Assembly (NCBI GenBank): GCA_041395505.1
Contig: JAWLAG010000001.1
Location: forward strand, 868,001-932,000
Direction: 5' to 3'
Length of the DNA: 64,000 nucleotides
Source of the DNA: Steroidobacteraceae bacterium
GTDB lineage: Bacteria > Pseudomonadota > Gammaproteobacteria > Steroidobacterales > Steroidobacteraceae
In this document: positions 25,566-34,475 of the stretch, one piece after another
Position numbering within the stretch: position 1 is the stretch's first letter
Layout of the letters: each line of letters starts with the position of its first letter
Made by a program: the position numbers and the translations under genes
The notes under the pieces: model-generated
The model's database searches: none
What the model was told of the DNA's origin: nothing
The model's input: only the letters and a program-made list of their open reading frames with translations

Positions 25566-27181
25566 ACATCGTCCTGGCGCAATTCGACTTCCTGGTCGGA
25601 GATGTGCGCGGCAATGTCGAGAAGATACTTGAGCTTGCGCAACAGGCGCGCGCCCTGCATCGGGCCGACCTCGTCGTCTTCCCCGAGCTCGCTGTTTCGG
25701 GCTACCCGCCCGAGGATCTGGTCTTTCATTCGGGATTTCGCCGCCAGGTCGACGAGGGGTTGGCGCGTCTGCGCGCGTCGGCCGGCGACCTGGCCTTGCT
25801 GGTGGGCTATCCCGAGTACAGCGGCGAACGCATCTATAACTCCGCGGCACTGATCTACGACGGCGCGATCCAGGCCAATCACCGCAAGTCGCGCCTGCCC
25901 AATTACAAGGTGTTCGACGAGGAACGCTACTTCGAAGCGGGCGCGCAACCGACGGTCGTCGATTTTCGCGGCGTGCGTTTGGGCATCCTCATCTGCGAGG
26001 ACATCTGGGAGCGCGAGCCGGCTCAGCTGGCCTGCGCCGACGGTGCGGAGATCCTGCTGGTCATCAATGCATCCCCCTACGAGATGCGCAAGCAGGCGAT
26101 GCGCGAAGAGGCCGTGCGCAAGCGTATTGCCGATGTTGGCCGGCCGGTCATCTACCTCAATATGGTGGCGGGCCAGGATGAGCTCATCTTCGATGGCAAT
26201 TCCTTCGCCATGGATGCTGGAGGCGAGCTCCTGATGCGTGCGCCAGCCTATGCCGAGGGGTTCCATCTGCTGCAGCTCGCACGTCTGTCCGACGGCGTGC
26301 AGTTGCGCGCCGGCGTCGTAACGCCCTTGCTGGACGATGTCGCGAGCGTCTACGGCGCTCTCGTGCTCGGTGTGCGCGATTACGTGAACAAGCACGGATT
26401 TCCCGGCGTGGTGATGGGATTGTCGGGCGGCATCGACTCGGCGCTGGTGCTCGCGATCGCGGTCGACGCGCTCGGCGCCGAGCGCGTGCATGCCGTGATG
26501 ATGCCGTCGCGCTACACCGCGGATATCAGCCGCGACGATGCAGCCGCGGAGGCCGAGCGCCTCGGGGTGAAGTACAGCGTGATCGCCATCGAGGGCATGT
26601 TCAACGCGACGCTCGAGGCGCTACGCGATGAGTTCGCCGGGCGGGCGCCCGATACCACCGAGGAGAACATCCAGTCGCGTTGCCGCATGCTGATCCTCAT
26701 GGGCATTTCCAACAAAACCGGCAAGATGCTGCTCACCACGGGCAACAAGAGCGAGATGGCGGTCGGTTACGCCACGCTCTATGGCGACATGGCGGGCGGT
26801 TTCGCGCCCATCAAGGACTGCAGCAAACTCCTCGTGTACCGCCTGGCGCGCTACCGCAACACCCTGGGCGAGGTCATTCCACGGCGCGTCATCGACCGGC
26901 CGCCGAGCGCCGAGCTGCGTCCCGACCAGAAAGACACCGACTCGTTGCCGCCCTACGAAGTGCTGGATCCCATCCTCGAGGCGTTCATCGAAGAGGATCT
27001 GTCGGTCGATGAGATCGGGTCGCGCGGTTTCGAGCGCGCAACCGTCGGGCGGATACTGGATCTGGTCAAGCGCAACGAATACAAGCGTCGCCAGGCACCG
27101 CCGGGGGTGCGTGTCAGCCGGCGTGCATTCGGCCGTGACTGGCGCTATCCGATCACCAACGGCTACCGACGCTCGTCGTAA
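25562..27181 (+). CDS. nadE: glutamine-dependent NAD+ synthetase
   Basis: This enzyme makes NAD from nicotinic acid adenine dinucleotide using ammonia from glutamine. The 539-residue protein has an N-terminal nitrilase-type glutaminase domain with the triad Glu42 (FPELAVSGYPP), Lys109 (HRKSRLPNY) and Cys145 (LICEDIW), and a C-terminal synthetase domain with the P-loop SGGIDS at 288-293 and TGNKSEMAVGYATLYGD. It begins inside the sucD stop (ATGA), so the two are translationally coupled. It converges with bamD, leaving only 18 bp between them. Confidence 0.97.
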   Translation: MNIVLAQFDFLVGDVRGNVEKILELAQQARALHRADLVVFPELAVSGYPPEDLVFHSGFRRQVDEGLARLRASAGDLALLVGYPEYSGERIYNSAALIYDGAIQANHRKSRLPNYKVFDEERYFEAGAQPTVVDFRGVRLGILICEDIWEREPAQLACADGAEILLVINASPYEMRKQAMREEAVRKRIADVGRPVIYLNMVAGQDELIFDGNSFAMDAGGELLMRAPAYAEGFHLLQLARLSDGVQLRAGVVTPLLDDVASVYGALVLGVRDYVNKHGFPGVVMGLSGGIDSALVLAIAVDALGAERVHAVMMPSRYTADISRDDAAAEAERLGVKYSVIAIEGMFNATLEALRDEFAGRAPDTTEENIQSRCRMLILMGISNKTGKMLLTTGNKSEMAVGYATLYGDMAGGFAPIKDCSKLLVYRLARYRNTLGEVIPRRVIDRPPSAELRPDQKDTDSLPPYEVLDPILEAFIEEDLSVDEIGSRGFERATVGRILDLVKRNEYKRRQAPPGVRVSRRAFGRDWRYPITNGYRRSS

Positions 27182-27199
27182 TTGCCGCGGCGACCTGGC

Positions 27200-28006
27200 C
27201 TATTGCCAGGGCTTCCACCAGCGTTTTTTCTGCTTGGCCGCGCCGTGCGACTCGAGGCTCTGCTCCCCGAAATTCTCGACATAGACATGTCGGGTCTGTT
27301 CGGCGAGCTCGCTGAGGTTCAGCTTCTCGTAGCTTGCAACCAGCACCGCGAGTGCATCCGGTACCGACGGCGCGCCGTCGTAGCGTTCGACCACCTGCTT
27401 CGAGCGCTGCGCCGCGGCGACATACGCGCCGCGTTTGAAGTAATACCGCGCGACGTTCAGTTCGTAATCGGCCAGCCGGTTGCGAAGGTAGATCATGCGC
27501 TGGCGTGAATCGGCCGCATAGGCGCTGCGGGGGTAGCGTTCGAGTACGGTGCGGAATGCCGCGAAGGCGCGTTCGGCGGTCTGCGGCGGGCGGTTGTTGA
27601 GATCGGCGCGGAACAGCCTCTCGAGCGCATTCGGCGTGCGCTCGAAATCGACCAGGCCCTTGATGTACCACGCGTAATCGACACGTGGATGGGTCGGGTT
27701 CTCGCGGATGAACTGATCGGCCGCATCGGTGGCGGATTCGCGTTCGTGGCCGCGGTAGTAGGCGTAGATGAGATCGAGCCGCGCCTGGCGCGATTGCGGC
27801 GCAAACGGGTAACGTGCCGTGAGCGCCTCATAGATACGGATCGCGTTGTTGAAATCCTGGGAATCGAGCGAACTCTTGGCGCGCGCATAGAGGATCTCGG
27901 GGCCGGAGCGCTCCACGGCGTCGGGTGCGCTGCGGCAGGCGGCGAGCGTGAGGGCGGCGAGGCCAATGAGCGCGAGCGTGCGCCAGGCGGGGCTGATCGA
28001 AGTCAT
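27200..28006 (-). CDS. bamD: outer membrane protein assembly factor BamD
   Basis: An essential outer-membrane lipoprotein of the BAM complex that helps insert beta-barrel proteins. The start at 28006 gives a lipoprotein signal ending in LAAC (Cys near residue 20); a longer in-frame start at 28063 would spoil the signal. Five TPR-like helical pairs follow, with family segments YARAKSSLDSQDFNNAIRIYE, YPFAPQSRQARLDLIYAYY, and ENPTHPRVDYAWYIKGL. The 268 residues match the family, with a basic KKRWW C-terminus. Divergent from rluD, a widespread order in gammaproteobacteria. Confidence 0.96.
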   Translation of the reverse strand: MTSISPAWRTLALIGLAALTLAACRSAPDAVERSGPEILYARAKSSLDSQDFNNAIRIYEALTARYPFAPQSRQARLDLIYAYYRGHERESATDAADQFIRENPTHPRVDYAWYIKGLVDFERTPNALERLFRADLNNRPPQTAERAFAAFRTVLERYPRSAYAADSRQRMIYLRNRLADYELNVARYYFKRGAYVAAAQRSKQVVERYDGAPSVPDALAVLVASYEKLNLSELAEQTRHVYVENFGEQSLESHGAAKQKKRWWKPWQ

Positions 28007-28052
28007 CTTGCTGACAGGGCTTCCGTTGTAATCTGGCGCGACTCGCGGTCGA

Positions 28053-28058
28053 ATTATA
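28053..28058 (-). promoter_or_regulatory. -10 element of the bamD promoter
   Basis: A perfect TATAAT on the minus strand, about 45 bp upstream of the bamD start codon in the bamD/rluD divergent gap. No good -35 hexamer is visible at 17 bp, so only the -10 is called. Confidence 0.45.
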
Positions 28059-28090
28059 CCCAAAGCGCTTATCCAGCATTAGGTCGCAAA

Positions 28091-29056
28091 GTGACAGAGG
28101 AGTTCCCCATTCAGAATGTCGTCACGGTCGGACCGGAGGAGGCCGGCCGACGGCTGGACCAGGTCGCGACGGAGCTGCTGCGGGACTACTCACGCGCACG
28201 CGTGCAGGGCTGGATCGACAGCGGCGAATTGACGGTCGACGGCGCAAGCGCAAATCGCAGGCTGCGCCTGCGCGGTGGCGAGGTCCTGCGGCTCGCGGCG
28301 CGCTTGCCGGAGGAGGGCGGCGTCGAACCCGAGCGCATGGCCATCGAGGTGCTCTACCAGGACGAGGACCTCATGGTGATCAACAAGGCACCGGGCGTAG
28401 TGGTCCACCCGGGCGCCGGCAATCGCCATGGCACCCTGCAGCATGGCCTGCTCGCGCTCGATGCAAAACTCGGCGCCGTGCCGCGCTGTGGCATCGTGCA
28501 CCGGCTCGACAAGGACACGAGCGGCGTCATGGTGATTGCCCGCAACCTCGCGAGCCACACCGCGCTGGTCGCCGCCCTCGCCGAGCGCGAAATCGAGCGC
28601 GAGTATGTCGCGCTGGTGATGGGCGAGCCCACCGCCGGCGGTACGGTCGATGCCGCCATCGCGCGCCACCGCAGCCAGCGCACGCGCATGGCCGTGCGCA
28701 GCGACGGCCGCGCCGCCGTGACCCATTTTCGTATCGCCGAGCGTTTCAGGGGATATACCTTGCTGCAGCTGCGGCTCGAGACCGGGCGCACGCACCAGAT
28801 CCGTGTGCACATGGCGCATATCGGCCATCCGATCATCGGCGATCCGCAATACGGCGGCCGGCGGCGTCTGGCGGCGGGTCTCAGTGCGGCAACGCGCGCG
28901 GCGCTTGCCGCTTTCCCGCGCCAGGCCTTGCATGCCGCGCGCATCGCGCTCGCGCAACCGCGCAGCGCCCAGCCGATCGAAGTCACGGCGCCTGTGCCCG
29001 CCGACCTTGCGCAACTGCTGCGTCAGCTGCGACGTGAAGCGAATGCAATCGCATGA
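28091..29056 (+). CDS. rluD: 23S rRNA pseudouridine synthase RluD
   Basis: Makes pseudouridines in helix 69 of 23S rRNA. The GTG start at 28091 gives a 321-residue protein; far longer in-frame starts (to 27689) lie within bamD antisense and are not homologous. An S4 RNA-binding domain (about residues 18-65, RLDQVATELLRDYSRARVQGWI) precedes the catalytic domain, whose Asp lies in HRLDKDTSGVMV. The segments INKAPGVVVHPG and GRTHQIRVHMAHIGHPIIGD are typical of the RluA/C/D group. Divergent from bamD and overlapping pgeF by four bases (ATGA). Confidence 0.95.
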   Translation: MTEEFPIQNVVTVGPEEAGRRLDQVATELLRDYSRARVQGWIDSGELTVDGASANRRLRLRGGEVLRLAARLPEEGGVEPERMAIEVLYQDEDLMVINKAPGVVVHPGAGNRHGTLQHGLLALDAKLGAVPRCGIVHRLDKDTSGVMVIARNLASHTALVAALAEREIEREYVALVMGEPTAGGTVDAAIARHRSQRTRMAVRSDGRAAVTHFRIAERFRGYTLLQLRLETGRTHQIRVHMAHIGHPIIGDPQYGGRRRLAAGLSAATRAALAAFPRQALHAARIALAQPRSAQPIEVTAPVPADLAQLLRQLRREANAIA

Positions 29057-29796
29057 GCACGGCGCTGCAGTTGCTCACCCCGGACTGGCCACTGCCCAAT
29101 AACGTGCGGGCCGTCGTGACTGGACGCGAGGGTGGCGTGAGCACGGGCCGCTATGCCTCGCTCAACCTCGGCATGCATGTGGGCGATGAGCCCGCAGCGG
29201 TCGCGAGCAATCGCATGCGGCTGCTCGAGCAACTGGGCAGTGGCGTTCGGCCCGTATGGCTCCAGCAGGTCCATGGCCGCAGGGTCGTCACCCTGACCTC
29301 GCGCACCGATACGGTCGAGGCCGATGCCGCGGTGAGCTTCGAATCGGGCCTCGCCTGCACGATCATGGTGGCGGACTGTCTGCCGGTATTGTTCGCAACG
29401 CGTGACGGCCGCGCGGTCGGCGCGGCCCACGCCGGTTGGCGCGGCCTTGCGGCCGGCGTGATCGAGGCCACGGTCGATGCGATGCGCGCCGATCCGTCGC
29501 AGCTCCTCGCCTGGCTCGGCCCCTGCATCTCGGTTGCGCACTTCGAGGTGGGCGAGGAGGTGCGCGCGGCCTTCGTCGGTCGGGACGCGGCCGCCGCAAC
29601 TGCATTTGTACGCAATGCGCGCGGCCGCTGGCAGTGCGACCTGGCGTCGCTTGCGCGACAGCGGCTCGCGGGACTTGGTATCCTCTCGACAGGCGATGCG
29701 GGCCTGTGCAATTACTCGCTGGCTGCGCGTTTTTATTCCCACCGACGTGAGCAACCCACGGGACGCTTTGCTGCCCTCATCTGGCGCACCGACTGA
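29053..29796 (+). CDS. pgeF: peptidoglycan editing factor PgeF (YfiH, laccase-domain protein)
   Basis: A 247-residue member of the multicopper polyphenol-oxidase/YfiH family, a small zinc enzyme shown in other bacteria to act on purine nucleosides or to remove mis-incorporated residues from peptidoglycan precursors. Metal-binding pieces are visible: LQQVHGRRVV, VADCLPVLF, AAHAGWRGLAAGVIE and the WLGPCIS segment. It overlaps rluD by four bases, an arrangement found across gammaproteobacteria in the order bamD / rluD-pgeF-clpB. Confidence 0.93.
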   Translation: MSTALQLLTPDWPLPNNVRAVVTGREGGVSTGRYASLNLGMHVGDEPAAVASNRMRLLEQLGSGVRPVWLQQVHGRRVVTLTSRTDTVEADAAVSFESGLACTIMVADCLPVLFATRDGRAVGAAHAGWRGLAAGVIEATVDAMRADPSQLLAWLGPCISVAHFEVGEEVRAAFVGRDAAAATAFVRNARGRWQCDLASLARQRLAGLGILSTGDAGLCNYSLAARFYSHRREQPTGRFAALIWRTD

Positions 29797-29808
29797 GCCG
29801 ACAAGATC

Positions 29809-30591
29809 ATGAATACTCTCGGCTGGATCGTTCTCCTGACCGGCGCCGGCGGCGTGGCAAGCGTGCTGCTGGCCGGCGCATTCCTGCTTGCCCCGCACAA
29901 GGTGCGCGACCATCTGCTGCCGCATCTGATCAGTTTTGCGACTGGGAGCCTGCTCGGCGCCGCGCTGCTCGGCCTGCTGCCGCATGCCATGATCGCTGCG
30001 GGCCAGGGAGCTGCGCACGAAGTCGGCGCCGCCGTACTCGGTGGCTTTGCGCTGTTCTTCGTGCTCGAAAAAATGGTGCTCTGGCGCCATTGCCACATGG
30101 ATGAGTGCGAATCGCATGGCCCGACGCACGAGCACCGCGCCAAAGCCTCCGGCACGCTGATCCTGGTGGGCGATGGCATCCACAATGCGCTCGATGGCGT
30201 GCTGATCGCCGCTGCCTTCCTCACCGATTGGCACCTGGGGCTCGTGACGGCGATCGCCGTGATGACGCACGAGATTCCGCAGGAGGTGGGCGATTTCGCC
30301 ATCCTGCTGCGCTCGGGCATGTCGCGCACCCGCGCGCTCACCCTGAACGCCCTGAGCGGCCTGACTTCGGTATTGGGTGCCGTCATCGCCTACTACGCGC
30401 TCGCCGATGCGCTCCACGTCCTGCCCTATGCCCTGGCAGTCGCCGCCGCGAGCTTCCTCTACGTTGCCGTGGCGGACCTCATCCCGGGACTGCACCGGCA
30501 TGTCGATCTGCGCTCGAGCAGCGCCCAGGTCGTGCTGATCGCCGCCGGCGTCGCGGTCATATTGTTCGCGGAGCATTACGCCCACGGTTGA
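29809..30591 (+). CDS. ZIP family divalent metal transporter
   Basis: A 260-residue inner-membrane protein with about eight hydrophobic spans. The ZIP metal-path motifs are present: GDGIHNALDG in span 4 and HEIPQEVGD in span 5. The loop between spans 3 and 4 is His-rich (WRHCHMDECESHGPTHEH), as is usual for zinc sensing or loading. Likely substrates are Zn2+ or Fe2+; the sequence does not decide. It follows pgeF by 12 bp and precedes clpB, and is probably the last gene of the rluD operon. Confidence 0.9.
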   Translation: MNTLGWIVLLTGAGGVASVLLAGAFLLAPHKVRDHLLPHLISFATGSLLGAALLGLLPHAMIAAGQGAAHEVGAAVLGGFALFFVLEKMVLWRHCHMDECESHGPTHEHRAKASGTLILVGDGIHNALDGVLIAAAFLTDWHLGLVTAIAVMTHEIPQEVGDFAILLRSGMSRTRALTLNALSGLTSVLGAVIAYYALADALHVLPYALAVAAASFLYVAVADLIPGLHRHVDLRSSSAQVVLIAAGVAVILFAEHYAHG

Positions 30592-30602
30592 GCCCGCGGC
30601 GG

Positions 30603-30631
30603 CTTGATTTTCCGCTCCTCGGGCCCCATGT
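30603..30631 (+). promoter_or_regulatory. sigma32 (RpoH) heat-shock promoter of clpB
   Basis: CTTGATT (30603-30609) and CCCCATGT (30624-30631) with a 14-bp spacer closely match the RpoH consensus CTTGAAA-N(13-17)-CCCCATNT. The predicted start near 30638 gives a leader of about 32 nt before clpB. Confidence 0.85.
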
Positions 30632-30669
30632 AGGCTCGAGTCACCTGTGCGCAAGAGCGAAAACCTGCC

Positions 30670-33267
30670 ATGCGACCCGACAAACTGACCAACAAGTTCC
30701 AGACGGCGCTGGCCGATGCGCAATCGCTTGCGGTAGGTCGCGACCACCAGTTCATCGAACCGGCCCATGTGCTGGTCGCATTGCTCGACCAGCAGGGTGG
30801 CGCCGTACGACCCTTGCTTGCCAATGCAGGCGCCAACGTCGCCAAGCTGCGCACCGAACTCGGCGAGATCCTCGAGCGATTGCCGTCGGTCGGCGGCGGG
30901 TCGGCCGGCGAGGTGCATGTCTCGAACGACCTGTCGCGGTTGCTCAATGTCACCGACAAGTTGGCGCAACAGCGCGGCGACCAGTTCATTTCGAGCGAAT
31001 TGTTCGTGCTCGCGGCCTTCGAGGATCGCGGCAATCTGGCGCGCGTCCTCAAGGACTGCGGCGCGGCCCGTGCCGCCGTCGACAAGGCAATCGAGGCCCT
31101 GCGCGGTGGCGAGAAAGTCACCGACAGCAATGCCGAAGAGAATCGGCAGGCGCTCGAGAAATACACCATCGACCTGACCGCACGCGCAAGCTCCGGCAAG
31201 CTCGACCCCGTGATCGGTCGCGACGACGAGATTCGCCGCACCGTGCAGGTCCTGCAGCGGCGCACAAAGAACAACCCGGTGTTGATCGGCGAGCCCGGCG
31301 TCGGCAAGACCGCCATCGTCGAGGGGCTCGCGCAACGCATCGTGAACGGCGAGGTGCCCGAGGGGCTCAAGAACAAGCGCATCCTTGCGCTCGACATGGG
31401 CGCGCTGATTGCCGGCGCGAAGTATCGCGGCGAGTTCGAAGAGCGCCTCAAGGGTGTGCTGAATGATCTCGCCAAGCAGGAAGGGCAGGTCATCCTCTTC
31501 GTCGACGAGCTGCATACCATGGTCGGCGCCGGCAAGGCCGAAGGTGCGATGGATGCCGGCAACATGCTGAAGCCTGCGCTGGCGCGCGGCGAACTGCATT
31601 GCGTCGGCGCGACGACACTCGACGAATATCGCAAGTACATCGAAAAGGACGCCGCGCTCGAGCGCCGGTTCCAGAAGGTGCTGGTCGACGAGCCTTCGGT
31701 CGAGGACACCATCGCCATCCTCCGCGGTTTGCAGGAGCGCTACGAAGTCCATCACGGCGTCGACATCACCGATCCGGCCATCGTTGCGGCGGCCACGCTC
31801 TCGCACCGCTACATCTCCGACCGCCAGTTGCCCGACAAGGCCATCGACCTGATCGACGAGGCCGCGGCGCGCATTCGCATGGAGATCGATTCCAAGCCCG
31901 AGGCGCTCGATAAGCTCGAGCGGCGCATCATCCAGTTGAAGATCGAGCAGGAGGCGCTCAAGAAGGAGCAGGACGACGCCTCGCGCAAGCGGCTGGCGGC
32001 GCTGCGCGAGCAGCTCGAAAACGCAGAGAAGGAATATGCCGATCTCGAGGAGATCTGGAAATCCGAGAAAGCCGCGCTGCAGGGCGCGACGTCGGTCAAG
32101 GAGGAACTCGAGAAGGTCAAGCTGGAGCTCGACGCGGCGCGCCGCGCAAGCGACCTGACCAGGATGGCGGAACTTCAATACGGGCGCATTCCCGAACTCG
32201 AAAAGCGGCTGGCAGAGGCGCAGGCCGCGGAGCAGCGCGAGACTCAGCTCGTGCGCAACAAGGTGACAGACGAGGAAATCGCCGAAGTCGTCTCCAAATG
32301 GACGGGAATACCCGTTTCGAAAATGCTGGAGGGCGAGAAGGACAAGCTCCTGCGCATGGAGGAGGCGCTGGGCCGTCGCGTCGTTGGCCAGAGCGAAGCC
32401 CTGCGCATCGTCGCCAATGCGATTCGCCGCAGCCGCGCCGGTCTTGCCGACCCGCGTCGCCCGAATGGCTCCTTCCTGTTCCTGGGCCCGACGGGCGTGG
32501 GCAAGACCGAGCTGTGCAAGGCGCTGGCGGAGTTCCTGTTCGATACCGAGGACGCCATGGTCCGCATCGACATGTCCGAGTTCATGGAGAAGCATTCGGT
32601 AGCGCGCCTCATCGGCGCACCGCCGGGCTATGTCGGCTATGAGGAAGGCGGCTATCTGACCGAAGCCGTACGCCGCCGCCCCTATGCCGTGATCCTGCTC
32701 GATGAAGTCGAGAAGGCACATCCGGATGTGTTCAACGTATTGCTGCAGGTTCTCGACGACGGGCGCCTGACCGATGGCCAGGGCCGCACGGTCGATTTTC
32801 GCAATGCCGTCGTCATCATGACCTCGAACCTGGGTTCGCAGGTCATCCAGGAGTATGCCGGCGAGAAAAACTACCAGCGCATGAAAACCGCCGTGATGGA
32901 AATCGTGCAGCAGACCTTCCGGCCGGAATTCATCAACCGGATCGACGACGTGGTTGTCTTCCATCCGCTGGGTACTGGCGAGATCCGCCGCATCGTCGAC
33001 ATCCAGCTCGGTGGTCTGCGCAAGCGGCTGCTCGAGCGGGGCATAGAACTCGACCTGAGCGAAGCGGCTCGCGACCTGTTGGGCGATGCCGGCTTCGATC
33101 CGGTCTATGGCGCGCGACCGCTGAAGCGGGCGATCCAGCAGCAGGTCGAGAATCCGCTCGCCGAGCAAATCCTGGGCGGGGTATTCGGACCGGGCGATCG
33201 TATACACGTGGATGCCAGCGGGGGCGAACTCGGGTTTTCCAAAGTAGCGGCCTCGGCGCGTATATAA
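30670..33267 (+). CDS. clpB: ATP-dependent disaggregase ClpB
   Basis: A heat-shock AAA+ chaperone that pulls polypeptides out of aggregates together with DnaK. The 865-residue protein has the N-terminal Clp_N domain (1-145), AAA-1 with Walker A GEPGVGKT, the coiled-coil middle domain (about 410-525) that distinguishes ClpB from ClpA and ClpC and contacts DnaK, AAA-2 with Walker A GPTGVGKT and pore loop GYVGYEEGG, and the C-terminal D2-small domain. Lack of an IGF/IGL loop means it does not work with ClpP. It has its own heat-shock promoter. Confidence 0.98.
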   Translation: MRPDKLTNKFQTALADAQSLAVGRDHQFIEPAHVLVALLDQQGGAVRPLLANAGANVAKLRTELGEILERLPSVGGGSAGEVHVSNDLSRLLNVTDKLAQQRGDQFISSELFVLAAFEDRGNLARVLKDCGAARAAVDKAIEALRGGEKVTDSNAEENRQALEKYTIDLTARASSGKLDPVIGRDDEIRRTVQVLQRRTKNNPVLIGEPGVGKTAIVEGLAQRIVNGEVPEGLKNKRILALDMGALIAGAKYRGEFEERLKGVLNDLAKQEGQVILFVDELHTMVGAGKAEGAMDAGNMLKPALARGELHCVGATTLDEYRKYIEKDAALERRFQKVLVDEPSVEDTIAILRGLQERYEVHHGVDITDPAIVAAATLSHRYISDRQLPDKAIDLIDEAAARIRMEIDSKPEALDKLERRIIQLKIEQEALKKEQDDASRKRLAALREQLENAEKEYADLEEIWKSEKAALQGATSVKEELEKVKLELDAARRASDLTRMAELQYGRIPELEKRLAEAQAAEQRETQLVRNKVTDEEIAEVVSKWTGIPVSKMLEGEKDKLLRMEEALGRRVVGQSEALRIVANAIRRSRAGLADPRRPNGSFLFLGPTGVGKTELCKALAEFLFDTEDAMVRIDMSEFMEKHSVARLIGAPPGYVGYEEGGYLTEAVRRRPYAVILLDEVEKAHPDVFNVLLQVLDDGRLTDGQGRTVDFRNAVVIMTSNLGSQVIQEYAGEKNYQRMKTAVMEIVQQTFRPEFINRIDDVVVFHPLGTGEIRRIVDIQLGGLRKRLLERGIELDLSEAARDLLGDAGFDPVYGARPLKRAIQQQVENPLAEQILGGVFGPGDRIHVDASGGELGFSKVAASARI

Positions 33268-33293
33268 TTGTTCGTCCCCCGGATGGATTCGCC

Positions 33294-33740
33294 ATGCCGT
33301 TCTACGAATACGAGTGCTCGAGTTGCAGGTTTTATTCGGAAATCATGCAGAAGATTTCCGATGCGCCACTGCGCAAATGTCCCTCCTGCGGGCGCAATAC
33401 CTTCAGGAAGCTCATTTCCGCGCCGTTCTTCCGCTTGAAGGGCTCGGGCTGGTACGAAACCGATTTCAAATCGGACAAGGAACAGAAGCGCAATCTCATC
33501 GATCGCGATACCGAGCCCGCTACGAGCGAAGCCAAGTCGAGCGACACCAAGGACGCCGCCTCCAAGGACAAGGCCGACGCCGGTGCGGCCAAGAAAGAAT
33601 CTCCACCGCCGGCCAAGCCGGAAGCCGCCAAAGCGCGGCCATCGCGTTCGCGCGGCAAGGCAGCGAGCCCACCGCGTCGCGCCGCGGCGAAGAAGTCCCG
33701 TCCGGCCGGCCGCGCCAAGCGGAGCAAGGCCCGGCGCTGA
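33294..33740 (+). CDS. FmdB-type zinc ribbon protein with basic tail
   Basis: A 148-residue protein whose first 45 residues form a zinc ribbon of the FmdB family (YECSSC...RKCPSCG), of unknown biochemical role. From about residue 75 the chain is low-complexity and basic, rich in Ala, Lys, Arg, Pro and Ser, like a histone H1 or AlgP tail. Such tails occur on FmdB proteins of some gammaproteobacteria. It is the first gene of the conserved FmdB-DUF502-aspS string. Nucleic-acid binding is plausible for the tail but not shown. Confidence 0.85.
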   Translation: MPFYEYECSSCRFYSEIMQKISDAPLRKCPSCGRNTFRKLISAPFFRLKGSGWYETDFKSDKEQKRNLIDRDTEPATSEAKSSDTKDAASKDKADAGAAKKESPPPAKPEAAKARPSRSRGKAASPPRRAAAKKSRPAGRAKRSKARR

Positions 33741-33758
33741 GTCGCGTCGCCCGACGCC

Positions 33759-34388
33759 ATGCGCAATATCCGACGCTACCTCGTTGCCGGCGTGCTGGTC
33801 TGGCTGCCGATCATTGCCACCGTGCTCGTGATCCGCTTCCTGATCGGCCTGATGGACCGCAGCCTCGTGCTCCTGCCCGCGAGCTGGCGGCCCGAGGTTG
33901 CGCTCGGCTTTGCCATCCCCGGGCTCGGCGCGGTGCTTGCCTTCGTCGTACTGCTCGTGACCGGCGTGCTGGCAACCAATCTGCTGGGCCGGCGGCTGGT
34001 GAAGGGCTGGGAGGATTTCCTGCAGCGCATCCCCCTCGTCCGGTCGATCTACGGCGGCGTCAAGGGATTCGCCGAGACACTGTTCTCCAAGCAGGGCAGC
34101 TCGTTCAAGAAGGCCATGCTGGTGCAGTATCCGCGCCCTGGCATCTGGAGCCTTGGCTTCATGACAGCTGCGAAGGTGCCGGAACCGAGCGAGCGCACCG
34201 CGCGCGACCTCATCTGCGTATTCGTGCCGACCACGCCGAATCCCACGTCCGGGTTCATCGTGCTGGTGCCGCGCGAAGAGGCCATCGAGCTCGACATGAG
34301 CGTCGATGCCGCCATGAAAATGATCTTCACCCTGGGCGTGGTGGTGCCAGGCACCGACAACCCGCCAGCCTCCGGGCAGCCGGCGTAA
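33759..34388 (+). CDS. DUF502 family inner-membrane protein
   Basis: A 209-residue membrane protein with two hydrophobic spans (about residues 7-30 and 50-73) and a soluble C-terminal domain. The DUF502 signature is visible in ENGL-like IPLVRSIYGGVKGFAETLF and VPTTPNPTSGFIVLVPREEAIELDMSVDAAMKMI. The family is widespread in proteobacteria and plants (LCV-like) but has no established activity. Its place between an FmdB-like gene and aspS is strongly conserved. Confidence 0.88.
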   Translation: MRNIRRYLVAGVLVWLPIIATVLVIRFLIGLMDRSLVLLPASWRPEVALGFAIPGLGAVLAFVVLLVTGVLATNLLGRRLVKGWEDFLQRIPLVRSIYGGVKGFAETLFSKQGSSFKKAMLVQYPRPGIWSLGFMTAAKVPEPSERTARDLICVFVPTTPNPTSGFIVLVPREEAIELDMSVDAAMKMIFTLGVVVPGTDNPPASGQPA

Positions 34389-34475
34389 TTGACTCACTTG
34401 CGCGCCGGCTGCGCGCCTTCGTACCATCCATGAAACCCCGCCGACTCCAACCAACCCAAGGACGTCAAGCAGCGC

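Noticed and set aside
29023..33207. 1394-codon open frame on the minus strand opposite clpB and neighbours
   Set aside because: It is the complement of clpB, pgeF and the ZIP gene in GC-rich DNA. It has no start context and no recognisable domain; the plus-strand genes are certain.
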